64,000 nucleotides of DNA from a virus: the IMG/VR virus record IMGVR_UViG_3300006802_012847, positions 1-64,000 of that record; one strand, given 5' to 3'. Under the pieces are notes generated by a model, which had not been told where the DNA came from, searched no databases, and saw nothing but the letters and a program-made list of their open reading frames with translations. The first letter of the stretch is position 1. Each line of letters opens with the position of its first letter. Position numbers and translations under genes: made by a program. Shown here piece by piece: positions 18,501 to 27,410 of this stretch.

Positions 18501-20027
18501 AATTTGGATTCTATTTCCAGTCCAACGAAAAGTACAGTATATGATAACTTACTTTATTTATGGAGTTTCGACACGCCAGTTGAATTGTGGCCGTTAAGTG
18601 CTAGTAATCCAGCATCTTTGACTGCATCTATAGTGCCGAATCAGAATATTCATTACACATCCTCGTTTACAGCATTTAATTTTGCTGGAGAATATGTAAC
18701 ATTACCTTATCCTAAATGTGTACCAGCATTTATTTCTGAATTTCCATATGAGTTTGATAAAGTTGTTTTAAAACAAGCTTTAAATGCTAATAACTTTGGT
18801 CCAAACTATAAAAATAATGTTAAGATAAATAAAATAGATGAGTTTGCTTCATCAAATCTAGTTCCATATGATTATTCAACCGGAACAAAAGATATTATTG
18901 GTGCTGATAGTAACATTGTTGGATTTTACATAAGTCCATACAGTTATTTAGAAGGAAAGATCGAAGACTTTTTAGGCAAAGAAGGTATTACAGACGTAAT
19001 CGGCGATCCAAAATATTTAACATCTCAAAATTATCCAGAGTTAGACGTTCGATTAAAAGAATTTTCATCAACTAATCAAAAATATATTTATCCACAAGAG
19101 TTTTATTCGACGTATAAATTTTATATAGACTTTACTATATTTGATTATATTAAAAATGTTATTCCGAATAGAGCATCTTTGAAAAATGGTCTTTTAATTG
19201 AACCATCTATTTTAGAGAGAAAGAAATTTAATTATAAAGATGTTACTTATAATGTAAGTGGTCTGTATACATCTAGTATTAACTTTGATAACTCAGCAAA
19301 ATTAAGTCCTACGTCTACAACTGGCAGTTCTATGAACATCTCAATGCCATTTTTAAACACATATGATACAGATAGAGATCAGTACAACTTTTCTAGGTTT
19401 GAAATTCCATCATCTATAGACGATAGAGACTTTATTTATGCTAAGTATGGAAAATATATTGATGTAGATTCAAATGGATTCCACATTAGAAACACATATA
19501 ATGTTTCAGATAATGATTATTATCAGATGCGAAATGATAATGGACAGATTGTAACATTTACTGCTAGTTTTGATAGAGTTAGTATAGTTGGTTCGGGGTC
19601 TGTTACTGGCTCATCAGCATTAACTAATATATATAGAGGTATAGGAAACAGTGGATATTCAGAAAGACATTTGAGTAAACAAACATTTGCTGGTTCTAGA
19701 GATACTTATACTGCTGTAAGTGGTTCTAACTTTGTGATTATAAATGGCGTTAAGAGATTTGCTCCTGCTAAGTTAAATTTCTATACATATATAAAGGGAA
19801 AAAATGATTCTTCGACAACTGTAAATAGAAAAGGAGTTCCGAATGGATCTAGCCCTGTAACTACTATACCAGGATATTTAAGTTTAAATATTAGTAGTAG
19901 TAATTCTCCAATTTATGGTACTACTACTGGTTCTGTTGGTGATCCAAATAATTTATTTGTTCCATTACCGTTAACGGCATCTATGGAAACGAGTGCTAGT
20001 TTAGAAGAATATATCATGAATTTATAA
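15522..20027 (+). CDS. giant baseplate wedge protein, gp7/gpI-like with lectin-like region
   Basis: A 1501-residue protein, the largest here. Around residues 620-720 (LLNSFSWDTLNLKLQ, NLPYIYKTKGTANSLELIRS, IFGIPAELVNIREYG) it has the pattern of P2 gpI/T4 gp7-type wedge proteins, in which a truncated-helix motif precedes an FGIP segment. Residues ~750-1080 contain a concanavalin/LamG-like beta-sandwich pattern (FRFKTDNYDKDKKIPI, YNTNINFNGNIDKIKVFRES). The gp25-gp6-gp7 order fits. It probably initiates wedge assembly and may carry a carbohydrate-binding arm. Confidence 0.6.
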   Translation: MPYSYLTIDEQQLTTGIVDSSYFPDNLQELYEQSLSDQEKFFGSSPYDIIECSIYNADQEILAFNRIYPTVTFSVIQGSYYDINNILTEYDFNKPFTNYAKFNNQVLLNTRDFIKQSDLSPGLYFVLYNFIRNIAGNPDYKLAIKEVSPSRKEIRLSYGFNTDSSPEADDVRIRAQAFADKKFLFLQLSNQINQIIDNNPISVNFRENEDNFNYLEVAQNLGLKSQAELQQFIIDTYVGYDKIITLSSNDTSIKQTSKFIGIDTQIKNFTYTYNDTEFTESEILLAFKTIVAKVSQDRILQKTSLNEAQLEQAIEVFVKVIYTDWLETQTSDLLENYANRYFGLFKNALNFGNGNLIKILDHANYFNTIDGQTNIQVKLDEPLPLEYDIRSTCWVSNISLSPLYFKANVFSEAVKRNVSLNGVNFDVTVNVSNASNEPFESNNEDSLLYAKLRVQQKINDLLVDYDNFSNFILYSSAELRTKIAKNKILDYDQKETKKNLLSQTSSLVTTPISASYAADFEKLTKEQIYILNSFDEYESYLFFNTSSINEKIEDGVDYDLENPDSLINQLPEYVREDQDSLDYLKFTSMVGHFFDNIMLYIKKFPKTYPLGMSENSDYPKNYLDELLNSFSWDTLNLKLQNSDMTQFLFNDSQFSGSLSSSYFEYGKSILNRFANNLPYIYKTKGTANSLELIRSIFGIPAELVNIREYGSTDVTVNRQNYYDFEDILYFVRIKDDRYIKFDYKPQYYTYLPLVKYTETGSAYSSSWSTGSSGFYPYTSSVGLIEEFTSFKTIESTFRFKTDNYDKDKKIPIIQKTRNGKLDWKVYVQKTQQKQSGKLVFDIHPYESGYTSSIVSDELPYFNGSLYTFMVNRDILGSYALYDSDNTASSSLYSSSRFVSNSVIINLSSSFTSSAAEKYVPYEYKLSVNQYEGSLKNFYSKKTKIINYAQNQYFSSGSFYVGNYNTNINFNGNIDKIKVFRESVSDEDFDEHSYNLDSISSPTKSTVYDNLLYLWSFDTPVELWPLSASNPASLTASIVPNQNIHYTSSFTAFNFAGEYVTLPYPKCVPAFISEFPYEFDKVVLKQALNANNFGPNYKNNVKINKIDEFASSNLVPYDYSTGTKDIIGADSNIVGFYISPYSYLEGKIEDFLGKEGITDVIGDPKYLTSQNYPELDVRLKEFSSTNQKYIYPQEFYSTYKFYIDFTIFDYIKNVIPNRASLKNGLLIEPSILERKKFNYKDVTYNVSGLYTSSINFDNSAKLSPTSTTGSSMNISMPFLNTYDTDRDQYNFSRFEIPSSIDDRDFIYAKYGKYIDVDSNGFHIRNTYNVSDNDYYQMRNDNGQIVTFTASFDRVSIVGSGSVTGSSALTNIYRGIGNSGYSERHLSKQTFAGSRDTYTAVSGSNFVIINGVKRFAPAKLNFYTYIKGKNDSSTTVNRKGVPNGSSPVTTIPGYLSLNISSSNSPIYGTTTGSVGDPNNLFVPLPLTASMETSASLEEYIMNL

Positions 20028-20073
20028 TATCTATTTTAGCATAAAACACAAAATCAATGATAATTATTAGTAT

Positions 20074-20718
20074 ATGGCATATTTAGATAACAACGTAATT
20101 ACGATTAACGCGGTTTTAACCCGAAAAGGGCGTGAAATCCTCGCAAAAACAGGCGGATTGAACATCACTGCGTTTGCATTAGCGGATGATGAAATTGATT
20201 ACACACAATTTAATCCTACTCATCCGATGGGAAGTGCATACTACGATATTGCAATTAGAAATACGCCTGTAATGGAACCTATCACCGATGAATCACAATT
20301 AATGAAGTATAAGTTGGTAACATTAAATGAAGGTGTTACTGCTGTACCTACTATTAGTGTCGCTCAGAGTGTAATTACTATTGACCGTGATTACACAGGT
20401 GAAATTAGTATCAGTCCGAGTACCAATCCAACATATAACGTAACATTAGGATACACTGCTATTTTGGCAAATAAAAATGTAGGAACTTTAGTGGTTACCG
20501 AGACAAACAGTTTGAATTCGACCACGGCTACAGTGCCATCCTTTGCAGGTGATCTTGCTTCGCAGACATCCCAGTCCGTTGTTGGAAATAAATTTAGATT
20601 TGTGCCGAATGCTTCATTAGCAAAAACAACTACGACGAATATTACAATTATTGGCAATGAGAGTGGCGGAAACACATCAATTACAGTAACTGTTAAAGTG
20701 CCTACAACAACAACTTAA
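20074..20718 (+). CDS. tail structural protein, conserved N terminus
   Basis: A 214-residue protein. The N-terminal ~95 residues (YLDNNVITINAVLTRKGREI, LNITAFALADDEIDYTQF) match a short domain common in T4-like aquatic phages next to baseplate genes. The C-terminal half is Thr/Ser/Val-rich with Ig-like beta repeats (TISVAQSVITIDRDYTGEIS). This points to a virion surface protein attached by its N-terminal domain. Function unknown. Confidence 0.6.
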   Translation: MAYLDNNVITINAVLTRKGREILAKTGGLNITAFALADDEIDYTQFNPTHPMGSAYYDIAIRNTPVMEPITDESQLMKYKLVTLNEGVTAVPTISVAQSVITIDRDYTGEISISPSTNPTYNVTLGYTAILANKNVGTLVVTETNSLNSTTATVPSFAGDLASQTSQSVVGNKFRFVPNASLAKTTTTNITIIGNESGGNTSITVTVKVPTTTT

Positions 20719-20726
20719 TTTGAAAT

Positions 20727-21836
20727 ATGATTTTTAGTCAATTTACAACGGATGATATTGTATCAGGTAGAATAAATCAGGTGTCTTCTGGTTTATTTGG
20801 TACCACAGGTAGTTTATATTTAAGTCAATCTCAATTCACCACATCATCTGCATATAATACAGCTCCTACAGGCTCTTCAGCATTTGATGTAAAAAACGGA
20901 CAGTATTATCTAAATGTACAATATAATAGTGAAACATATTTTGCATTAGCATATGGTGATTATGCTAACAGTGGTAGTTCTGAATTTGATGACCCAGATA
21001 ATGCTACAACTGTTTTAACAAATGAAACTAAAGTAATTTATTCGGAATATAAAAATACACTTTTACAACCAAGTGATGATTTATTTTCGTTTGCTTCTGG
21101 AAGTGCTACAACTCCAGTAGATGGTCAACAAATATTCGTGATGAACTTTTCATCCGATAAAATTAAAGATCAATTAGATCCAGGCCAGATTCAAATAAAT
21201 TTAAACGGAACAAGTGGACAGTTTTCATTTATTGATGATTCTCAAGTAATAAATAAACAACAGAGTGTATATAATTTGATTTCTGGTTCTGTAGTTAACG
21301 GAGTTCCTACGCCATATTTGTCAAACGGTAGTCCAGTATATGCTGGGGTTGGACTATTTTATCCATCTCAGGGTGTAGTTATTTTTAATGCTGAAAAAAC
21401 AAATGATATTGTTGGATTTTACCGATCAAGTGATATAGACAGTAGATTATCAAATGCTAGTACTTATGATAACACTAATTCATATGATAAATACTGGAGA
21501 TTGTGGTTTAGATCTTTCTATAAAGCTATTAAATCGTCTACAAAAACTATGGCGGCAAGACGTAGTGAATTTGTACCAAGTACCAATTATTTCGTACGTG
21601 TAAAAAATAAAGAATTTAATTATACAAATAATCCAACATTTGTTTCTGATGGTACGGACGGTAAAACAAAAGGAACAATTATATATCAAGATTTAATTAA
21701 TAATCCTAGAACTTATATTACAAGTGTTGGACTTTATAATGCAAATAATGAGTTAGTCGCTATTGGTAAAATAAGTAGACCGATTCAAAAGAGTTTTGAT
21801 AGTGAATTACTGATTAAGGTTAGATTGGATTTTTAG
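20727..21836 (+). CDS. tail structural protein sharing C-terminal module with the gene at 34123
   Basis: A 369-residue protein. The last ~75 residues (FNYTNNPTF, then TYITSVGLYNANNELVAIGK and ISRPI) resemble the end of the protein at 34123-36714 (YITDVGLYAGADLVAIAKIA, SPI). The rest is Ser/Tyr/Asn-rich with no catalytic motif. It ends TAG immediately followed by TAA, a double stop, and then a stem-loop. Probably a fibre or baseplate-attached protein whose C-terminal module docks to a common partner. Confidence 0.6.
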   Translation: MIFSQFTTDDIVSGRINQVSSGLFGTTGSLYLSQSQFTTSSAYNTAPTGSSAFDVKNGQYYLNVQYNSETYFALAYGDYANSGSSEFDDPDNATTVLTNETKVIYSEYKNTLLQPSDDLFSFASGSATTPVDGQQIFVMNFSSDKIKDQLDPGQIQINLNGTSGQFSFIDDSQVINKQQSVYNLISGSVVNGVPTPYLSNGSPVYAGVGLFYPSQGVVIFNAEKTNDIVGFYRSSDIDSRLSNASTYDNTNSYDKYWRLWFRSFYKAIKSSTKTMAARRSEFVPSTNYFVRVKNKEFNYTNNPTFVSDGTDGKTKGTIIYQDLINNPRTYITSVGLYNANNELVAIGKISRPIQKSFDSELLIKVRLDF

Positions 21837-21859
21837 TAAAAAAAATAAAATATTTGAGT

Positions 21860-21891
21860 AATATCGCTCAGTTTTTATATTGAGCGATATT
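21860..21891 (+). terminator. stem-loop after tail block, likely terminator
   Basis: 11-bp perfect stem AATATCGCTCA/TGAGCGATATT with a 10-base loop. The following tract (ATTATTTAT) is AU-rich but not a clean U run, so termination strength is uncertain. Confidence 0.6.
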
Positions 21892-21924
21892 ATTATTTAT
21901 AGATAGGATTTTTTTCAAATAATC

Positions 21925-21931
21925 TATTTAT
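21925..21931 (+). promoter_or_regulatory. TATTTAT late-promoter-like motif, leaderless spacing
   Basis: CTATTTATAATAGG ends at ATG 21938 (6 bases after the heptamer). A second copy, ATTATTTATAGATAGG, lies at 21891-21906 just after the stem-loop. Confidence 0.55.
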
Positions 21932-21937
21932 AATAGG

Positions 21938-23599
21938 ATGATAAAATTTTTTAAAAATGAAGATGTAATAGTAACACCATTTACTATTGCTAAAGATCAA
22001 GTAGTTAATAGTATATTTGACGATTTGATTGTTGGTAATATTGGTGAAGAAATCTTTCCTATAATATCCCCCGTTACTTTTTGCAATGACAGTTTGTCTG
22101 GAAGTTGTTCATCTTCCTCCATTTCATCCGAATACTATATAGCTGCTAGTCAGTTTGAAGATCCTGTCGGTTTTCAAATTGGAAGATATGTTCCATCTAG
22201 TTCAGTATTTTATCCATCTGGAAGTCAGTATTATAATGCTAATACAAATCCAGTTAATACAGATGGAACTTATCAAAGACAAGTTTATAATACTATTGAA
22301 AAAATGTATTATAATAATTATAACAATGCTTATAATATATTTGGTATAGATGGATTTTATGCCGCAAATATGTCTAGTAGTCTGGTAAATGATATTTCCG
22401 TATTTAATTTAACTATTCCTCAAGCGGGTGATAGAATTAGAACCAATACTTTAAAATTGAATAACCAAACAGGTGATATAGTTGCTGAAATTGTAGATGA
22501 CGGTAATTATAATTTGATTTTATCTGGTTCTTATTTTATCAATAAATATGAATTGAGTAGTGATGCTAGAGATTTAACCACGCCATTGGACGGATGTGGA
22601 TTAGGAGCATATATAAACGATCCTACGGCTGATTTGTCAGATTGTTGTCCGTCTCCTTCTCCTTCTCTAACTCCAAGTGTCAGCGTAAGTGTTACACCAA
22701 GTATCAGTGTTACACCAAGAGTTACACCAAGTGTTACACCAAGTATAAGTGTTACACCAAGTGTTACACCAAGTATAAGTGTAACACCAAGTGTCAGTGT
22801 AAGTATAAGTGTAACACCAAGTGTCAGTGTAAGTGTAACACCAAGTATTAGTGTAACACCAACTATTAGTGTAACACCAAGTATTAGTGAAAGTGGTCCA
22901 CCTGTGCCGCCGGCAAGTCCGAGTGAAAGTGCTCCACCTGTGCCGGTATCACCGAGCGAGACTCCTCCAGTAACACCAAGCACTAGTGTAACACCGAGTG
23001 AGACTCCTCCAGTAACACCAAGTGTCAGTGTAAGTGTAACACCAATTATTAGTGTAACACCAAGCACATCGACTGGTTATTGGACTTATGTATCTTTGTA
23101 TCACTCATTCCCAGATAGTTGTTCAAAGGAACCATCGTGTGTTTATTATCCAGATTGTGATCCATGTTGGGATGAGGATGGTGATCCGCAACCCACCAGA
23201 GAATATTGTGCAGACGGTTTGTGGGAGTTAGAAACTACAATTCAATCACAAATTGGTTTTGAGCAATTTGGCACCGAAGCTTCAACTGCTGATTGTAATA
23301 CAAATGTTTTGGGTCCATGCTCTAATGCATTCGGCAATATGCAATATATTGCTACAATTAAATATGCATATAATTTTAATCCAAGTGATCATTCTGGAAC
23401 AGCAGCAATAACAGTTATAGGCAATGCGCCTGATACAGATTCATTATCGGCATGTTGCACAGGCGACCATGGACTTACAATTGGCATAGTAAACGCCATG
23501 GACTATGTAACACTATTTACTAATATAGCATCGTATGTAGGAAATCCAAATCAATGTGGCGATGGATCTCAAACCTTTCCATATATTGTGGGAATATAA
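21938..23599 (+). CDS. tail protein with mucin-like Ser/Thr/Pro stalk and Cys-rich tip
   Basis: A 553-residue protein in three parts. Residues 1-~225 are a Ser/Asn/Tyr-rich structural domain (SGSCSSSSISSEYYIAAS). Residues ~236-370 are almost only P, S, T and V in repeats of PSISVTPSV. Residues ~375-553 are a Cys-rich globular domain with at least 15 Cys (SFPDSCSKEPSCVYYPDCD). The layout is anchor, extended stalk, disulphide or metal-stabilised tip, typical of an adhesin. The Ser/Thr-rich stalk is a possible O-glycosylation target, and six glycan-related genes follow directly. That link is inference from position. Confidence 0.6.
   Translation: MIKFFKNEDVIVTPFTIAKDQVVNSIFDDLIVGNIGEEIFPIISPVTFCNDSLSGSCSSSSISSEYYIAASQFEDPVGFQIGRYVPSSSVFYPSGSQYYNANTNPVNTDGTYQRQVYNTIEKMYYNNYNNAYNIFGIDGFYAANMSSSLVNDISVFNLTIPQAGDRIRTNTLKLNNQTGDIVAEIVDDGNYNLILSGSYFINKYELSSDARDLTTPLDGCGLGAYINDPTADLSDCCPSPSPSLTPSVSVSVTPSISVTPRVTPSVTPSISVTPSVTPSISVTPSVSVSISVTPSVSVSVTPSISVTPTISVTPSISESGPPVPPASPSESAPPVPVSPSETPPVTPSTSVTPSETPPVTPSVSVSVTPIISVTPSTSTGYWTYVSLYHSFPDSCSKEPSCVYYPDCDPCWDEDGDPQPTREYCADGLWELETTIQSQIGFEQFGTEASTADCNTNVLGPCSNAFGNMQYIATIKYAYNFNPSDHSGTAAITVIGNAPDTDSLSACCTGDHGLTIGIVNAMDYVTLFTNIASYVGNPNQCGDGSQTFPYIVGI
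22666..23070 (+). repeat. PSVTP/SISVTP coding repeat (mucin-like stalk)
   Basis: Repeats of AGTGTAACACCAAGT and close variants over about 400 bp encode PSVTPSISVTP. The antisense strand is also open for 178 codons because of the regular repeat. Confidence 0.85.
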
Positions 23600-23673
23600 C
23601 AAAAATTTATTAAAAAGATTTTTACATGGGTTTTTAATATGTATGAGTAAAATTGAAAGTGTTAATATAAGTT

Positions 23674-26373
23674 ATGACCAATAAAAAAAGTTCTTCTCCA
23701 AAAAAGACTATTAAGAAGTCTGTTCCGAAAAAGCAATCAGTTAAAAAGGTTGTAAAAAAGACAACAAAAGTTGAAAAAACTTCTACGGATAAAATTTTTG
23801 TTCAGATTGCTAGTTATAGAGATCCGCAACTGTTACCTACTTTGCGAGATATGTTTAAAAATGCAAAACATCCAGAAAATATTGTGGTTGCTTTGTGTTG
23901 GCAACATGACGAAAAAGAGTCTTTAGAAGAATTCACCAACGATGTGCGATTTAAGATTATCGACATTCCATATAAACAAGCTAAAGGAGTTTGTTGGGCT
24001 AGAAGTAAACTAAATGAGTTGTATAATGGTGAAGAATATACGATGCAATTGGATTCGCATCATAGGTTTGTTGAGAATTGGGATGAAACTTTAATTTCTA
24101 TGATTAATGGGTTAATTAAAAAAGGACATAAAAAGCCAGTTTTATCAGCTTATATTCCGTCATATGAGCCATCAGATCCATTGCCTGATGAAGGTAAAAT
24201 TCGTGAACCTTGGAAACTAAATTTTGATAGATTTTTACCAGAAGGTCCGGTTGTGTTTAGACCCGCAACAATAGATAACTGGAGAGAAATTGATTCGCCT
24301 GTTCCAGCAAGATTTATGTCTGGTCATTTTATTTTTACATCGGGTCAATTTATTAAAGACATTCCATATGATCCAGATTTATATTTTTATGGAGAAGAAA
24401 TAAGTTTGGCGGTACGTGCATTTACAAGTGGATATGACCTATTTCATCCACATAGATGTGTAGTTTGGCATCAATATACTAGAAAAGGCGCACTTAGACA
24501 TTGGGACGATGATAAAAATTGGAACAAATTAAATAGTAGCGCATATGAAAAAGTCACCGCACTTTTGGGAGTAGATGGCAAAAGAATTGAATTTGAACAA
24601 TATGGGTTAGGAAAAGAAAGAACGTTGGAAGATTATGAGAAATATTCTGGAATTAGGTTTAAAGATAGAGCTGTGCAAAAATATACTTTAGATTTTAATC
24701 TTGCTCCGAATCCAAAATATAAAACTAAAAAAGAATATGAAAACTCTTTCTTAAGAGTGTTTAAGCACTGTCTAGACATTTATGAAGGCGACTTACCAGA
24801 AAAAGATTATGACTTACTGGTTGTAGAATTTAAAGATGACGATGGAAATTCCATTAGATGTGATTTGGGAGAAGAAGAAACGAAAAACACATTAGCTTCT
24901 TCATTAGAAGACCGGTTTTATAGAATATGGAGAACTGCGTATATAGATTTTGTGCCCGAGAGTTTTGTATTTTGGCCTAGAAGTAAATCTAAAGGATGGA
25001 TGAAAAGGATTGAAACTCGTTTGCCTAGATCGAAGATAAAATACTCATCATCTCCAGATAGTTTGTGGGATAAATTTGATGAGTCTAAGAGTTTTACATC
25101 AAAGGGAAATAGAACTAAAAATAAAAGAAAAATATTTTTACATATACCAGCGTATAGAGAGCCTGAATTAATTCCTACTATTGAAAGTGCTATTAAAAAT
25201 GCGAAATATCCTAATAGACTAGTTTTTGGGATATGTCGTCAGTATAACCCAGATGATAAATTCGATGATTTAAGCAAATACGAAAAAGATAAAAGGTTTA
25301 AGATCATCAATATGTTATATACTGAAGCAAAAGGATTACCGTTTGCTAGATATCAATGTAATACTATGATTACAGACGAAGATTATGTATTACAATTGGA
25401 TAGTCATCATAGGTTTGCTGAAAACTGGGATGAGACATTAATAGACATGCACGATGGATTAAAATCAAAGGGACATAAAAAACCTATTATTGGTGGGTAT
25501 CTACCATTTTATCAACCAGAAAATGATCCTGCTGGCAGAGTAAAAATTCCATTTCAGTCAGTTGCTTCATGTTTTTATCCACATGGAACGTTGTTTATAC
25601 GACCAGGCGCATTTGCTCCAGGTGTAGATTTATCTGAACCACCAGCTGCTAGATTTTTATCTGGTCATTTTTCTTTTGCTGATACACATTGGGCAAAAAC
25701 TATAAAACACGATGTTGACATTTATTTCAGCGGTGAAGAAATTAATTTAACAGTTCGATCATTTACACACGGATACGATCTGTTTCACTTAAATAAAACT
25801 GTCATATGGCATGCTATGGAGAGAAAAGAACGTAATGGAATTTTAGTCTGGGATGACCAATGGAAGCGAGGCGATACAGCGTGGACGACAGAACAAGATA
25901 AAGCTAGGGCAAAAATAAGACAGTTACTTAGAACTGAGTATAATGGTTTTGATCTTACTGGATATGATCTTGGTACTGAACGTACAATTGAAGATTATGA
26001 AAAATACTCAGGTTTCAATTTCAAAGAAAGAACTTTCAACAATGAAGCTGTTCAAAATGTTATTCCAGATTTAAACAGAGTTAGTTCGGAACAAAATAAA
26101 TTGAAAAAGTCTTTTTATCATTTAGTAACTATTACAAAGAATGAATTACCAAACAATGATTATAGTAAAATATTAGTTGCTTATGACAATGAGAAAGGTA
26201 TTGGAATTCATACAAGATATATCGAGGGTGAGGAGTTAACACAGTTTACAAGTGGCAAAGCAAATATTCACTACGAAGATTATATGTTTTTAGAAGAATG
26301 GCCAAAACGGGTAGTGTACTGGGGATTTAGTGATTCACGTGGATGGGCTGAACGTGTTGAACAGCTTTTATAA
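23674..26373 (+). CDS. tandem-domain GlcNAc-transferase-like glycosyltransferase
   Basis: An 899-residue protein with a Lys-rich N terminus (KKSVPKKQSVKKVVKKTTK) and two homologous glycosyltransferase domains. Domain 1 (residues ~40-420) shows IFVQIASYRDPQLLPTLRD and MQLDSHHRFVENWDETLI. Domain 2 (~485-899) shows IFLHIPAYREPELIPTIES and LQLDSHHRFAENWDETLI. Both carry the DSH metal/nucleotide-sugar motif and a YGEE/SGEE box of the 'glycosyltransferase (GlcNAc)' family, whose eukaryotic member glycosylates Skp1. Both copies keep their key residues, so two activities or specificities are likely. It is the first gene of the glycan cluster and its stop overlaps the next start. Confidence 0.85.
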   Translation: MTNKKSSSPKKTIKKSVPKKQSVKKVVKKTTKVEKTSTDKIFVQIASYRDPQLLPTLRDMFKNAKHPENIVVALCWQHDEKESLEEFTNDVRFKIIDIPYKQAKGVCWARSKLNELYNGEEYTMQLDSHHRFVENWDETLISMINGLIKKGHKKPVLSAYIPSYEPSDPLPDEGKIREPWKLNFDRFLPEGPVVFRPATIDNWREIDSPVPARFMSGHFIFTSGQFIKDIPYDPDLYFYGEEISLAVRAFTSGYDLFHPHRCVVWHQYTRKGALRHWDDDKNWNKLNSSAYEKVTALLGVDGKRIEFEQYGLGKERTLEDYEKYSGIRFKDRAVQKYTLDFNLAPNPKYKTKKEYENSFLRVFKHCLDIYEGDLPEKDYDLLVVEFKDDDGNSIRCDLGEEETKNTLASSLEDRFYRIWRTAYIDFVPESFVFWPRSKSKGWMKRIETRLPRSKIKYSSSPDSLWDKFDESKSFTSKGNRTKNKRKIFLHIPAYREPELIPTIESAIKNAKYPNRLVFGICRQYNPDDKFDDLSKYEKDKRFKIINMLYTEAKGLPFARYQCNTMITDEDYVLQLDSHHRFAENWDETLIDMHDGLKSKGHKKPIIGGYLPFYQPENDPAGRVKIPFQSVASCFYPHGTLFIRPGAFAPGVDLSEPPAARFLSGHFSFADTHWAKTIKHDVDIYFSGEEINLTVRSFTHGYDLFHLNKTVIWHAMERKERNGILVWDDQWKRGDTAWTTEQDKARAKIRQLLRTEYNGFDLTGYDLGTERTIEDYEKYSGFNFKERTFNNEAVQNVIPDLNRVSSEQNKLKKSFYHLVTITKNELPNNDYSKILVAYDNEKGIGIHTRYIEGEELTQFTSGKANIHYEDYMFLEEWPKRVVYWGFSDSRGWAERVEQLL

Positions 26374-27368
26374 TGGATGAAAATAAAATATTGTTGGAAT
26401 GTTATTTTGCGCCCGCAGCAGGCGCAAATGATTTTTTAGCAGACATTTTTAATTTAATTTTTGATAAACTTAAAATATTATATCCGAAGTTTGAATTCAA
26501 AAATATTCTACCGAATGAAGGAATTTGCGTAATACCACCGAATAATGTATTCGGAAGTTCCGGCGGATTAGTTAGTTTTCAAATTAGAAATCCTATTAAT
26601 AATAAAGTAATATTTCTTAGTTTTTGTGACAGAGGAATAGAATTTAACGAATGTGTGGACGCTTGGGCACCAATGTTAGAAAAATATGAAATAGTTCAAT
26701 ATATAGGCGGGTTGGGAGTATCGTTATCGAATGAAGAAATATATGATAAGTACAAAATAAAAAGATTTAATTTTTTACCATACTTATCTACTGGTAATCA
26801 TCGTGATCTATTTAAGGATTGTATTACTGATTATGATATTGATTCAAAAGAAAGAAAAGTTTGTTTTTTCACATCTTTATATTATCCTAGAACGGAAATT
26901 TGCGATATTTTAGTTAAACATCCACTGTTTGAAATTAAAACATCTAAACGTGATAAATCATATTATGCGGATTTACGAGATAGTGAATATTTTAACGCAG
27001 TATCTAAATTTAGAATGGGTTTAAGTTTAAATGGAGCAGGAGAAGTATCTATAAGAGATTTTGAATATTTCGGTCTTAATATTCCTTGTATAAGACCATT
27101 ATTACTTACTAAATTCTCTCCCGAAATAATTCCAGATATACATTATATTCCATTTGATTTTTGTTCGCCGACTGCAAATCAATATTACAGCCAAAGTAGT
27201 GATGAAATTGCCGATCTTATAATTGATAAGGTTGAAAAAACGATTGATGATGTAGAAAAATTAAAGGCGGTGTCAAAACAAGCAAATGAATATTATAAAA
27301 AATATTTAAACGTACCATATTTAGTCGAATCATTTTTCAAAATTTGCGATCTTGATAAATTAATTTAA
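26373..27368 (+). CDS. glycosyltransferase, exostosin/GT-B-like
   Basis: A 331-residue protein whose start overlaps the previous stop by one base (TAATG). The C-terminal half has the pattern FRMGLSLNGAGEVSIRDFEY FGLNIPCIRP, which matches LSVPGIGELCMRDIEYM..GIPMLR in the proteins at 32163 and 33132. This Gly/Glu-containing segment is like the nucleotide-sugar-binding Rossmann half of GT-B transferases. It ends with EYYKKYLNVPYLVESFF, again like its paralogs. The sugar and acceptor cannot be read from sequence. Confidence 0.65.
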   Translation: MDENKILLECYFAPAAGANDFLADIFNLIFDKLKILYPKFEFKNILPNEGICVIPPNNVFGSSGGLVSFQIRNPINNKVIFLSFCDRGIEFNECVDAWAPMLEKYEIVQYIGGLGVSLSNEEIYDKYKIKRFNFLPYLSTGNHRDLFKDCITDYDIDSKERKVCFFTSLYYPRTEICDILVKHPLFEIKTSKRDKSYYADLRDSEYFNAVSKFRMGLSLNGAGEVSIRDFEYFGLNIPCIRPLLLTKFSPEIIPDIHYIPFDFCSPTANQYYSQSSDEIADLIIDKVEKTIDDVEKLKAVSKQANEYYKKYLNVPYLVESFFKICDLDKLI

Positions 27369-27410
27369 CAAGAATATGACTATATATTATATACAGAAAG
27401 AATTACAATC

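Noticed and set aside
22531-23067. 178-codon minus-strand frame and a 69-codon + frame in the PSVTP repeat
   Set aside because: Both are shadows of the same short repeat; the main frame has flanking globular domains.
22666-23070. CRISPR-like array
   Set aside because: The repeats are contiguous without unique spacers and keep one coding frame, so they are a coding tandem repeat.
23600-23673. Tiny frame of 13 codons starting with ATG 23643 before the GlcNAc-transferase gene
   Set aside because: Too short, no ribosome-binding site, runs into the next start; possibly a leader peptide but unsupported.
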